Part shown: positions 1 through 6,380 of the stretch, piece by piece
How the letters are laid out: each line of letters starts with the position of its first letter
Numbering within the stretch: the stretch's first letter is position 1
Assembly: GCA_964407325.1 (NCBI GenBank)
Contig: CAYOVA010000010.1
Coordinates: 1 to 40,186, forward strand
Origin: JAOAFZ01 sp964407325
GTDB lineage: Bacteria > Patescibacteriota > Microgenomatia > UBA1406 > GWC2-37-13
Length of the DNA: 40,186 nucleotides
Direction: 5' to 3'
Program-made: the position numbers and the translations under genes
The notes under the pieces: generated by a model
Seen by the model: the letters and a program-made list of their open reading frames with translations, nothing else
Told to the model about the DNA's origin: nothing
The model's database searches: none

Positions 1-2
1 GC

Positions 3-62
3 AACAAAAGTGATTATGCCGATTGGGTAAATGCACGAGTGTGGTGTAGTTCTGCTATGTAA
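3..62 (+). CDS. possible 3' end of a gene cut by the window edge
   Basis: One forward frame is open from the window edge to a TAA at 60-62 and would encode 19 C-terminal residues containing DYADWVNARVW. The composition, with two Trp and one Tyr, looks protein-like, but the stretch is too short to identify. The stop codon lies inside the first CTATGTAAT half-site upstream of the Fic gene. A short frame can be open by chance, so this is only a suggestion. Confidence 0.25.
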   Translation, partial: NKSDYADWVNARVWCSSAM

Positions 63-114
63 TCACTACAGAGATAATGGGTTTGCTATGTAATATTGAC
101 AATAAATTACATAG
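55..114. promoter_or_regulatory. operator module 1, upstream of the Fic gene
   Basis: The half-site CTATGTAAT occurs at 55-63 and 86-94, and its reverse complement ATTACATAG at 106-114. The last two form an inverted repeat with an 11-bp spacer. The -35 of the Fic promoter falls in that spacer and the right arm lies between -35 and -10. The same 60-bp arrangement recurs at 1252-1311 with identical spacing. A repressor site is the simplest reading; the regulator is not identified. Confidence 0.65.
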
Positions 115-124
115 ATGATATAAT
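96..124 (+). promoter_or_regulatory. sigma70-type promoter of the Fic gene
   Basis: TTGACA at 96-101 and TATAAT at 119-124 are perfect consensus boxes separated by 17 bp. The ATG at 133 follows the -10 after 8 nt, so transcription should begin at or one or two bases before the start codon. There is no room for a Shine-Dalgarno sequence, so a leaderless mRNA is inferred. Confidence 0.8.
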
Positions 125-132
125 AACACTTA

Positions 133-1218
133 ATGATCGACCCAAAGATTCCCTTCAACTCTCTCCCCAAGCTTCCTCCGGCATCGGCGTTTGATGATAT
201 TGCTATTTTAAAAAAGGTGAATAAGGCAAATAAAGCGATATCTCAACTCAATGGACTTATACGGTCGCTTGAAAAACCTGAAATGATTCTTGGGCCTTTG
301 AAGGTTAAAGAAGCTGTCGAAAGCTCAGGTATTGAAAATATAAACACTACTATTTCTGAAGCATTACAGGCGGAATTATTTTCTTCAGAAAAACTCACAC
401 CCGAACAGAAGGAAACGAAAAACTACAAAAAGGCATTACTGCTGGGCTATAAATTAATTCAAGAGAAAGGACATCTTACTACGAATGATTTTATTTCCAT
501 TCAGAAAGAACTGGGAATAAAGCACGCTGGCATCCGAAATCTACCGGGGACTAAAATAGGAAACAGTGTTACAGGTGAAACATTTTATACTCCTCCCGAA
601 GGTGAAGAGCTTCTAAGAAACCTTCTCAAAAACTTTGAAGAATACTACAACAGTTCCGAAGATGATCCGGATTATCTCATAAAAATGGCTGTTCTCCATT
701 ACCAGTTTGAAGCAATACATCCTTTTTTTGATGGAAACGGGAGAACCGGGAGAATGTTAATGGTTTTGTATCTGGTTCTTCATGACAATCTTATCTCTCC
801 AACACTGTTTATAAGCCAATACATCAATCGAAACAGGAGTAACTATTATAGGCTTTTACGTGAAGTTACCTTTTTAGATAACTGGAAGGAGTGGGTTCTG
901 TTTATATTGAATGCCGTTGAAACCCAAGCGGAATCAACTAATAAAACGATAATCGACATTCTTGAACTGAAGAGCACATTTAAGAAAGAAATATTGCCTC
1001 AATTTAATTTTAACTACTCCCAGGATTTACTTACCTATATTTTCTCGAATGCTTTTTACACTCAAACCCAGTTAATGAATAATACTCCTATACAAAGCAA
1101 CAAAACAGCAGGAGAGTACTTAAATAGTCTCGAAGAAAAAGGAATTTTAAAAACGATGGAAACGAAAACCAAAGAAAAAGTATATTATTACGAAGATTTA
1201 TTAATGATTCTTCAGTAA
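133..1218 (+). CDS. Fic domain protein (probable class II AMP-transferase)
   Basis: A 361-residue Fic protein. Proteins of this family usually transfer AMP from ATP to a hydroxyl side chain of a target. The core motif HPFFDGNGRTGR spans residues 196-207, with His196 as predicted catalytic base and Asp200 as metal ligand. An N-terminal Fic_N-type segment holds SSGIEN at 64-69, which fits the class II inhibitory motif (S/T)xxxE(G/N), so the enzyme is probably auto-inhibited. The last 80 or so residues look like a winged helix. Length is close to SoFic-type proteins. The ATG follows a consensus promoter by 8 nt and has no ribosome-binding site. The operator module overlaps the promoter and recurs before the next gene, so the two are probably co-regulated. 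No antitoxin-like neighbour is seen. Target unknown. Confidence 0.92.
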   Translation: MIDPKIPFNSLPKLPPASAFDDIAILKKVNKANKAISQLNGLIRSLEKPEMILGPLKVKEAVESSGIENINTTISEALQAELFSSEKLTPEQKETKNYKKALLLGYKLIQEKGHLTTNDFISIQKELGIKHAGIRNLPGTKIGNSVTGETFYTPPEGEELLRNLLKNFEEYYNSSEDDPDYLIKMAVLHYQFEAIHPFFDGNGRTGRMLMVLYLVLHDNLISPTLFISQYINRNRSNYYRLLREVTFLDNWKEWVLFILNAVETQAESTNKTIIDILELKSTFKKEILPQFNFNYSQDLLTYIFSNAFYTQTQLMNNTPIQSNKTAGEYLNSLEEKGILKTMETKTKEKVYYYEDLLMILQ

Positions 1219-1251
1219 TAGTATTTTAATTAGTAATGTTGAAGTAAGCAC

Positions 1252-1311
1252 CTATGTAATCACTACATAGATATGTGATTTCCTATGTAATTTAATATGT
1301 AAATTACATAG
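1252..1311. promoter_or_regulatory. operator module 2, upstream of the first peptidase E gene
   Basis: CTATGTAAT occurs at 1252-1260 and 1283-1291 and ATTACATAG at 1303-1311. The distances (31 bp between direct copies, 11 bp between inverted arms) equal those of module 1. By hand alignment 47 of 60 positions match, and most differences fall outside the half-sites. The first copy is followed by TACATAG, making an extra small palindrome. A weak -10 (TGTAAT, 1314-1319) lies just after the module. Binding by a regulator common to both genes is inferred. Confidence 0.65.
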
Positions 1312-1331
1312 ATTGTAATTAGCAATTAACT

Positions 1332-1973
1332 ATGAAACTTCTCCTCACTTCAGCGGGATTTACAAACGACATCCTCATTTCCACATTCCGGAGTATGGTA
1401 GATAAACCTCTCGACCAAATCTCTCTTGCCTTCATCACCACTGCCAGTAATGTCGAGCAGGATACAACGTATATGCAAAATGATATTGAGCGTTTAAAAA
1501 ACCTCACTATTCAAAACATTCACTTTATTGATATAGCTTCTGATGAGAAAGATATCTGGTCGCAGCAAATGAAAAACGCTGATGTAATTTATGTTGAAGG
1601 AGGTAACACGTTTTATCTTCTTGATGAAGTCCGCAAGTCAGGATTTGCTACTGTCCTTAAACAGTGTCTTGACCATTCTGTATATGTTGGTGTGAGTGCA
1701 GGGAGTATTCTCGTTACTCCGACTATTGCAATTGCTGGTGTAGAACCTGGCGATCCAAATGATGTGAACTTAACAGATTTTACTGCCCTTGGTCTTGTTC
1801 CTTTTGAAGTTTCTCCCCACACCCCGGATATTGTTTTGTGGGAGAATGTTGAACAGTATGCGCAATCCACTTCACACCCTCTATATGCCTATGACAATAA
1901 CTGCGCTATCAAAGTCGTCGACGGCAAAGTAGAAGTAGTTGGTGGTGGTGAGTGGAAGGTATTTAATCAGTAG
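1332..1973 (+). CDS. peptidase E-like protein (S51 family), first copy
   Basis: A 213-residue protein of the class I glutamine amidotransferase-like fold, S51 (peptidase E) type. It opens with the family-typical MKLLLTSAGF. The nucleophile elbow GVSAGS places the catalytic Ser at residue 122, and VEGGNTF near 88-94 is the conserved glycine loop. Known S51 enzymes are cytoplasmic and cleave Asp-X dipeptides; substrate here is not shown. No signal peptide. The predicted -10 ends 12 nt before the ATG, a little further than usual in this window. The 3' end overlaps the convergent nucleotidyltransferase gene by 11 bp. A second copy lies at 2803. Confidence 0.85.
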   Translation: MKLLLTSAGFTNDILISTFRSMVDKPLDQISLAFITTASNVEQDTTYMQNDIERLKNLTIQNIHFIDIASDEKDIWSQQMKNADVIYVEGGNTFYLLDEVRKSGFATVLKQCLDHSVYVGVSAGSILVTPTIAIAGVEPGDPNDVNLTDFTALGLVPFEVSPHTPDIVLWENVEQYAQSTSHPLYAYDNNCAIKVVDGKVEVVGGGEWKVFNQ

Positions 1974-2463
1974 TTTCCATCGCTCTAGCATCCTCTCTAT
2001 CTTTCTCCCTCTGGCTTTTTTTCTTTGAATCCAAGAGTATCTGTTTTTTAACAATCCACACATTCAGCCCTTCGAACTGCACTTCTTCATAATAATCTTT
2101 AAATGTCTTGTCAGTTTTTATTGGTTCTTTCTCATCTATCCAGGTGAGTTTTCCCTCAGCATCTACCCGTACTGCTGCCATATCAATTATCATCCCGTCT
2201 TTTTCTGCAAAACAGGCAAAGTTATCATTCATTTCCTCCTTGGGGGGATACAGTTTTATCTCAAAATCTAACTTCTGAACCTGCTCTTTCCACCAGTCAA
2301 AATCTTCTTCCATAACTGCAATATCAATATCTTCATGATCACGAAAAGGTTTTCCTACATGCATTTCCACTGCCCATCCACCAAACAGCATAAGCTTTTT
2401 GTTATTTTGATTTGCGAGATCGATGAGCTTTAGCAGGGTTTCTTTTAATAATGCAGTATTCAT
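1963..2463 (-). CDS. nucleotidyltransferase, ANT/LinB-like
   Basis: A 166-residue protein with a minimal nucleotidyltransferase core. LFGGWAVEMHVGKP supplies the GG(W/S) motif, and RDHEDIDIAV a few residues later carries the metal-binding DxD pair. This layout is typical of aminoglycoside and lincosamide nucleotidyltransferase relatives and of stand-alone chromosomal homologues of unknown substrate. I chose the ATG at 2463 because the TAA of the upstream cupin gene lies one base before it (TAATATG), which implies translational coupling. A longer frame exists but would overlap the cupin gene. The C-terminus is highly charged. Resistance to any drug is not implied. Confidence 0.75.
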   Translation of the reverse strand: MNTALLKETLLKLIDLANQNNKKLMLFGGWAVEMHVGKPFRDHEDIDIAVMEEDFDWWKEQVQKLDFEIKLYPPKEEMNDNFACFAEKDGMIIDMAAVRVDAEGKLTWIDEKEPIKTDKTFKDYYEEVQFEGLNVWIVKKQILLDSKKKSQREKDREDARAMETTD

Positions 2464-2464
2464 A

Positions 2465-2782
2465 TTAAGTTCCGAAAGCCGGTTGGTTGACAATAACATA
2501 GCGGAAGGTTCCCTGCATCTTGAACTTTTGACCTTTTGATATATAGCAGGAATCACCAGCCTCTAATTGGTATTCCTTCTCTCCAAATGTAAGTGTCATT
2601 TGAACTTCAATTATGTAGTAAATCCAATTGTACTCGGCGATAATGTCTTCTTCATAATCGTGTGCTTCGATTACTGCTAAGGAAACGTCTGGAGTAACTT
2701 CTTTTGTTATGAGGTTAAAAGCTGTTTTATTGTCTGCAACTTTGCGTTCTACAGCCTCTCCTTTTTTTACGACTTTGTACAT
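2465..2782 (-). CDS. small cupin-domain protein
   Basis: A 105-residue single-domain cupin-like protein. A beta-rich centre contains LTFGEKEYQLEAGDSCYISKG, matching the second cupin motif G(x)nPxG-type turn followed by an EAGD...P/K loop. The first motif's metal-binding His residues are poorly conserved, so metal binding is uncertain. It is the first gene of a two-gene operon with the nucleotidyltransferase. Its ATG lies 6 nt after a TATAAT on the minus strand, so the mRNA is predicted to be leaderless. The start is only 20 bp from the divergent peptidase E start. Confidence 0.65.
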   Translation of the reverse strand: MYKVVKKGEAVERKVADNKTAFNLITKEVTPDVSLAVIEAHDYEEDIIAEYNWIYYIIEVQMTLTFGEKEYQLEAGDSCYISKGQKFKMQGTFRYVIVNQPAFGT

Positions 2783-2802
2783 AGCTATATTATAATACCA
2801 AT
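2783..2802. promoter_or_regulatory. 20-bp divergent promoter with a shared -10
   Basis: The whole space between two divergent ATG codons is 20 bp: 6 nt, the box ATTATAAT (2789-2796), and 6 nt. Read on either strand the box supplies TATAAT, and in both directions the start codon follows after exactly 6 nt. Each -35 must lie inside the opposite gene. Both transcripts are predicted leaderless and the two directions should exclude one another. The same layout recurs at 29226-29245. Confidence 0.75.
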
Positions 2803-3462
2803 ATGAAACTCCTCCTCACATCAAACGGATTCTCAAACCCAACTATTATTAAAGCGTTCAAAGAGCTTACTGATGCACAATTCAACAAGCCGCTCAGCGA
2901 ACTGAATCTTGTTTTTATAATGACTGCTTCAAATGCCTTTGGTGATGATAAGGATTGGCTCATTGACGATATGAGGCGGGCGTACGATCTTGGCTTTCAC
3001 GAGATGGATATTCTGGAATTTATGGGTGTTCCGCGCGAAAACTGGGAGGAGCGCATTCGGAAGGCTGATATCCTCATGTTTGGTGGTGGTAGTACTGAAC
3101 ACCTGATGAAGTCTCTTGAAGTATCTGGTTTAAAAGATGTCCTCAATGAAATAAAAGAATCTAAAGTCTATGTTGGTATAAGCGCGGGGAGTATGGTGAC
3201 TGCGCCTACTCTTGCAGCAGCGAGCGCTGAAGAGCTGGATTCAGAGCGGTTGGCAGAAACCAAAGGACTCAACTTTGTCTCGTTTCTTGCCAGATCGCAT
3301 TTAAATGGAGAATACTTCCCCACAATAACAGCAGAAAATATGGAAAAGTATGCAAAGAAATTCGGTATTACAATCTACGCGTTAGATGATGATTCCGCAG
3401 TAAAAGTTGATGACGAGAAAATCGAGGTAGTGAGTGAAGGCGAGTGGAAATTATTTAGCTGA
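2803..3462 (+). CDS. peptidase E-like protein (S51 family), second copy
   Basis: A 219-residue paralogue of the gene at 1332. It begins MKLLLTSNGF, has the glycine loop MFGGGSTEHL and the nucleophile elbow GISAGSMV. The C-terminal half is more divergent but ends with the same pattern (a K/E-VVxxGEWKxF tail) as the first copy. Cytoplasmic, with dipeptidase activity inferred from the family only. It is read from the shared 20-bp divergent promoter and is predicted to be leaderless. It lacks the CTATGTAAT operator of the first copy, so the paralogues are probably regulated differently. Confidence 0.85.
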   Translation: MKLLLTSNGFSNPTIIKAFKELTDAQFNKPLSELNLVFIMTASNAFGDDKDWLIDDMRRAYDLGFHEMDILEFMGVPRENWEERIRKADILMFGGGSTEHLMKSLEVSGLKDVLNEIKESKVYVGISAGSMVTAPTLAAASAEELDSERLAETKGLNFVSFLARSHLNGEYFPTITAENMEKYAKKFGITIYALDDDSAVKVDDEKIEVVSEGEWKLFS

Positions 3463-3507
3463 TAAAGAGCCCTTTACAAAGACTTTTTTCCTGCTAATAA
3501 TTATAGT

Positions 3508-4125
3508 ATGCCCAAGTCAAAAAAAAGTTCTTCTAAACTCTCTTTTAATAAGATTGGAATATACATAGGGATTGCACTTCTCCTCGTTTTGGCTTTTATC
3601 TTAGGGACTCGGTACCAGAGAGGTCCTTCCAATCAAACAAATACCACTCCAACCACATATCAATCAGAGCAACCAGAAAAAGATATTGCTTTTAACCCCG
3701 ATCAAAAAGCTTCTGAAACAAACGATATACCAGCTACTACAGAACAAGGCGCTGGTTTAGAGGCAATTCGATATTCCCTTCCAGGAGACTGGAAAGGGGA
3801 AATCAAAGATGGCGGTTTGTGGCTAGCCCCTCTTTCAGGTGGTGGATACTATGTAATAAAAGTCTACGATTACCCGGGAGATGTTGGGAGAAGAGAGTTC
3901 TATTGCTCCCTTGTAGATTCATGTATTGATTCCACAACTTTTGAGGCAACACAAATAGGTAATATTTCAGGATATAAAGCTCATGGATTGGATAACAGCG
4001 GCAGTGGACAGGTGTATTTTGGAGCAAAGGGAAATTCATTTTACATAATAGACTCGTACAACCCTCCCGCACCAAACAATTTTGAAAACCAAAGACAAGC
4101 CGTATTGGATTCACTTCAATTTTAA
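3508..4125 (+). CDS. membrane-anchored surface protein, unknown
   Basis: A 205-residue protein I do not recognise. Residues 1-14 are Lys/Ser-rich, one membrane segment follows at about 16-35, then a Thr/Pro/Gln-rich linker (about 40-80) leads to a roughly 120-residue globular domain predicted to lie outside. Two Cys (in YCSLVDSC) could form a disulfide, which fits an exported domain. A -10-like AATAAT ends 6 nt before the ATG. The architecture matches the proteins at 6369, 12688 and 23138, which suggests a class of anchored surface proteins rather than homology. Confidence 0.7.
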   Translation: MPKSKKSSSKLSFNKIGIYIGIALLLVLAFILGTRYQRGPSNQTNTTPTTYQSEQPEKDIAFNPDQKASETNDIPATTEQGAGLEAIRYSLPGDWKGEIKDGGLWLAPLSGGGYYVIKVYDYPGDVGRREFYCSLVDSCIDSTTFEATQIGNISGYKAHGLDNSGSGQVYFGAKGNSFYIIDSYNPPAPNNFENQRQAVLDSLQF

Positions 4126-4212
4126 TTGAAGCTAATTTTATCCGAAGCAGTATCCCTCTATAAAACTATCCTTAATCATTTCTTAGTTTATCTCCTCTTA
4201 AACACCAATAGG

Positions 4213-4234
4213 TAATAATGGTTCTACATTATTA
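4213..4234. promoter_or_regulatory. inverted repeat upstream of a 38-codon ORF
   Basis: TAATAATG at 4213-4220 and CATTATTA at 4227-4234 form a perfect 8-bp inverted repeat around a 6-bp centre, 16 bp before the small ORF at 4251. It could be an operator or an RNA hairpin. AT-rich DNA produces such repeats by chance, so the position before a gene is the main support. Confidence 0.4.
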
Positions 4235-4250
4235 ATTGCTCAACACACCT

Positions 4251-4367
4251 ATGAAAAGCCCAACACACAACGAAAAAGCATGGAGCATGCAGGGCCAACA
4301 ACCCAAAAAAAGAAAAGTTAAAATAAAGAGCCGATCGCCTACAAATGACCAACGGAATCACCGCTAG
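4251..4367 (+). CDS. 38-residue basic peptide, unknown
   Basis: A short frame encoding MKSPTHNEKAW at its start and a strongly basic middle (QPKKRKVKIKSRS), ending with TAG at 4365-4367. It fills a stretch of almost 300 bp that otherwise has no gene. An inverted repeat precedes it and a good terminator follows 18 bp after the stop, so a short transcript is likely. The basic run suggests nucleic-acid or membrane-surface binding, which is only inference. No clear Shine-Dalgarno sequence is visible. The transcript could instead be a small non-coding RNA. Confidence 0.4.
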   Translation: MKSPTHNEKAWSMQGQQPKKRKVKIKSRSPTNDQRNHR

Positions 4368-4385
4368 CGGTCTTCATAAAAGAGT

Positions 4386-4413
4386 ATCCTCGCGAGCAAT
4401 CGCGAGGATTTTT
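4386..4413. terminator. bidirectional intrinsic terminator
   Basis: ATCCTCGCG (4386-4394) and CGCGAGGAT (4401-4409) form a perfect 9-bp stem with a 6-nt loop. On the plus strand five T follow. On the minus strand the stem is followed by ACTCTTTTA. It therefore suits both the short plus-strand unit and the minus-strand gene that ends at 4422. Confidence 0.8.
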
Positions 4414-4421
4414 AATTAGAC

Positions 4422-4730
4422 TCAATGGTAAGCACCATTCAAATCAATTCCACGTGCTTCTAATAATCTATATAAGCTATTAATATGAGCCATAAACATT
4501 AAAGCCTGGTCGTGTGAAATATCTCCAGTGGCGTCAACTGAGTAGATAATTTCTCTAGTGTATTGGAGTATGATTCTGAAAACAGCTATTGCATCAGTTC
4601 TACTCATGTCGGCAGAAATGAATGAAATATCTCCTTTCATAAGCATTTCAGGTGTAATTTCCTCCCTTGTCATTTTTAAGGTATTCAGAATGTGATTTAA
4701 TTCTGAGGCATACATTGGAAGGCGTCGCAT
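4422..4730 (-). CDS. hypothetical helical protein
   Basis: A 102-residue protein I do not recognise. It is predicted to be all-helical, with regular hydrophobic spacing, no membrane segment and no signal peptide. AGGA lies six bases before the ATG at 4730, a weak Shine-Dalgarno match, and no -10 sits at the usual distance. An internal ATG (residue 6) is an alternative start. The bidirectional terminator lies just after its stop. The protein at 4823 is on the same strand 92 bp upstream, so they may be co-transcribed. Confidence 0.6.
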   Translation of the reverse strand: MRRLPMYASELNHILNTLKMTREEITPEMLMKGDISFISADMSRTDAIAVFRIILQYTREIIYSVDATGDISHDQALMFMAHINSLYRLLEARGIDLNGAYH

Positions 4731-4822
4731 GTAATTTCCTGTTTTCAGTGGGAAAAAGAGAGGTGTGCATTTCGCATTATCGATTTTTTTTGTTTTGATC
4801 TGTTCCCGATTAGGGGTTGCTG

Positions 4823-5323
4823 TTAAGTCCAGTAAATTCGGCGATTTCCATCGTCAATGTAGAAATCTCCTTGAGAGTGGTCTTCCTCCATATTACTTAT
4901 TCCTATAGGTAACTCTAAAACCGATGCTGCTAAGATAAATGCTGATTCAGCAACAAGGCCTGATCCTCTTTCTATATGTTGAATATTAGGGTACATTTGC
5001 AAGTCCGGTATAAGAGTATTAACTGTCCGCAGTGAGGAGGCGAGTTCTTCCAAACCACCCTGGTATTGACGGGTATACCGTAACCCTTGGGAGACACACT
5101 CATCCTGAGTATAGAATGGTGCTGTAAGTGTTTCTGCACCCTGCATACGATGAAGCATTACACGAACGGCTCCTGCAAACAGGATGTTATTGTTTCTATC
5201 AATAAGCGCATTAACACCATCATGGTCAGCTCTCAGACTCCAGGAGTTAGTTTCAGGATCACGTATAAATATGTGACCTGGCCGTACAATTTCCCCTCGG
5301 ATGGCTTCTGTGTTTGAAATCAT
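4823..5323 (-). CDS. hypothetical protein
   Basis: A 166-residue soluble protein of unknown function. The N-terminal half is rich in beta-type segments (GHIFIRDPETNSWSL, ALIDRNNNILFAGAV) and the C-terminal half is more helical. No catalytic motif or membrane segment is visible. TATACT (5331-5336, minus strand) ends 7 nt before the ATG, so the mRNA is predicted leaderless. The gene downstream at 4422 is in the same direction. Confidence 0.65.
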   Translation of the reverse strand: MISNTEAIRGEIVRPGHIFIRDPETNSWSLRADHDGVNALIDRNNNILFAGAVRVMLHRMQGAETLTAPFYTQDECVSQGLRYTRQYQGGLEELASSLRTVNTLIPDLQMYPNIQHIERGSGLVAESAFILAASVLELPIGISNMEEDHSQGDFYIDDGNRRIYWT

Positions 5324-5411
5324 AACCTATAGTATACAGCACCTTATGGGTTTTTCCAATAGAAGAAAGTTTCCGAGCTATAGGGAGGATTTTTAGTATT
5401 AAGTAGATTTT

Positions 5412-5445
5412 GAGGGCTGACGCATGATGCGCCAGCCCTCTTTTT
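5412..5445 (+). terminator. strong hairpin with T tract, unusual orientation
   Basis: GAGGGCTG (5412-5419) pairs with CAGCCCTC (5433-5440), and an inner CGCAT/ATGCG pair extends the stem across one A-C mismatch. Five T follow on the plus strand only. The gene that would need a terminator here is the GC-rich one on the minus strand (5476-5778), whose transcript would meet this hairpin without a U tract. It may still stop that transcript, or shield it from plus-strand transcription. Confidence 0.6.
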
Positions 5446-5475
5446 CCAGCAAGGTAACCTGCCTCAGATCGTGCC

Positions 5476-5778
5476 TTAGATGCAGAGTGCGCACAGGTCT
5501 CTGAAGAACAGATAGTAGCCGAAGAATCCGACCACTGCGACCACGAGGAGAATCGCAATGAGCATGCCGAAGAGCCCTATCCAGAAGGTCGGGCTCGTCC
5601 ACCAACGAACATGGGATAAACCCGGTATCCATCTGAGGAACCATGGCAGTTTGGCGGGCGGTCTCCCGGCGTTGACCAGGACTAAGGCCAAAACGAGAAT
5701 CGTAACAAGTCCTCCCGCCAAGATGTAAAAGATCACGAGCTGGCCTGGTGTCACACTGGCCACGTGCGTTCCTTCCAC
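5476..5778 (-). CDS. GC-rich two-TM small membrane protein
   Basis: A 100-residue protein of unknown function, with two predicted membrane segments at about 13-36 and 66-92 joined by an Arg/Pro/Trp-rich loop. It ends with YLFFRDLCALCI. The start is GTG at 5778, with AGGG five bases upstream; other GTG codons lie a few residues on. The DNA is clearly richer in GC than its neighbours (33 of 60 in line 5521 by hand count). The promoter lies about 55 bp upstream, leaving a leader of roughly 48 nt, unlike the leaderless genes around it. It resembles in style the units at 15448 and 35501-37357. It is probably a single transcription unit. Confidence 0.6.
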   Translation of the reverse strand: MEGTHVASVTPGQLVIFYILAGGLVTILVLALVLVNAGRPPAKLPWFLRWIPGLSHVRWWTSPTFWIGLFGMLIAILLVVAVVGFFGYYLFFRDLCALCI

Positions 5779-5832
5779 TAGTCCCTACCTTGTTATAGGG
5801 ATCGTCTATGTCCTTCGCCGCTATCAGTGCCT

Positions 5833-5840
5833 AGTATAAT
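5833..5840. promoter_or_regulatory. shared divergent -10 box
   Basis: AGTATAAT gives TATAAT on the plus strand (5835-5840), ending 6 nt before the methyltransferase ATG, and TATACT on the minus strand (5838-5833) for the GC-rich two-TM gene. One direction is predicted leaderless and the other has a leader of about 48 nt. The -35 boxes are weak. Confidence 0.6.
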
Positions 5841-5846
5841 TGCATC

Positions 5847-6380
5847 ATGCAGCATTTTCAGCATATAGCTCTTATTCAAAATGCAATCGGCGATACAAAA
5901 GGCACATGGGCAGACCTCGGTTCAGGCGCAGGAGCTTTTACATTAGCGCTTGCTGACATTACAAACCAGCAAGCAGAAATCTATTCAATCGACAAAGACA
6001 AGAACAGTTTGCAGCAGCAGCAAGAAGCGTTTGAAAGCAAATTTCCCGAAACACAGATTCACTTTATCCATCAAGATTTTACAGAAGCTCTACAACTACC
6101 TCCGCTTGATGGCATTCTCATGGCTAATTCTCTTCATTACGTACAACAGCAAGTACCATTTCTTAAAAAGATTAAGCAATATCTTAAGCCAAAGGGAAAG
6201 GTGGTGATTGTTGAATATAATACCGATCATGGTAACCATTGGGTGCCGTACCCGTTCTCCTACCCGACATTTGAGAAAATGGCACAAGAAGCGGGTTTCA
6301 CGCGTATTGCCAAAACTGGTTCTGTCCCATCGCAGTTTTTGAATGAGATGTACAGCGCGGTGGCAACGTTACTTATTTAA
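5847..6380 (+). CDS. class I SAM-dependent methyltransferase
   Basis: A 177-residue Rossmann-fold methyltransferase. Motif I is DLGSGAGAF (residues 23-31), the acidic end of strand 2 is Asp50 in YSIDK, and DGILMANSLHY (88-98) is the motif IV region. The family moves a methyl group from S-adenosylmethionine to a small molecule or macromolecule; the substrate cannot be told. It lacks a substrate-specific C-terminal domain. TATAAT ends 6 nt before the ATG, so it is predicted leaderless. The 3' end overlaps the convergent gene at 6369 by 12 bp. Confidence 0.85.
   Translation: MQHFQHIALIQNAIGDTKGTWADLGSGAGAFTLALADITNQQAEIYSIDKDKNSLQQQQEAFESKFPETQIHFIHQDFTEALQLPPLDGILMANSLHYVQQQVPFLKKIKQYLKPKGKVVIVEYNTDHGNHWVPYPFSYPTFEKMAQEAGFTRIAKTGSVPSQFLNEMYSAVATLLI

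Noticed and set aside
55..1311. Fic gene flanked by 60-bp repeats, as if inserted by a mobile element.
   Set aside because: No transposase or integrase is present, and identity is concentrated in half-sites with equal spacing, which fits a duplicated or conserved operator better than an insertion.
2465..2556. N-terminal extension of the nucleotidyltransferase into the cupin gene.
   Set aside because: The TAATATG junction and the family N-terminus favour the ATG at 2463.
4251..4367. The PKKRKV run as a nuclear localisation signal for a host cell.
   Set aside because: A short basic run is easy to obtain by chance, and no other part of the peptide supports export to a host.
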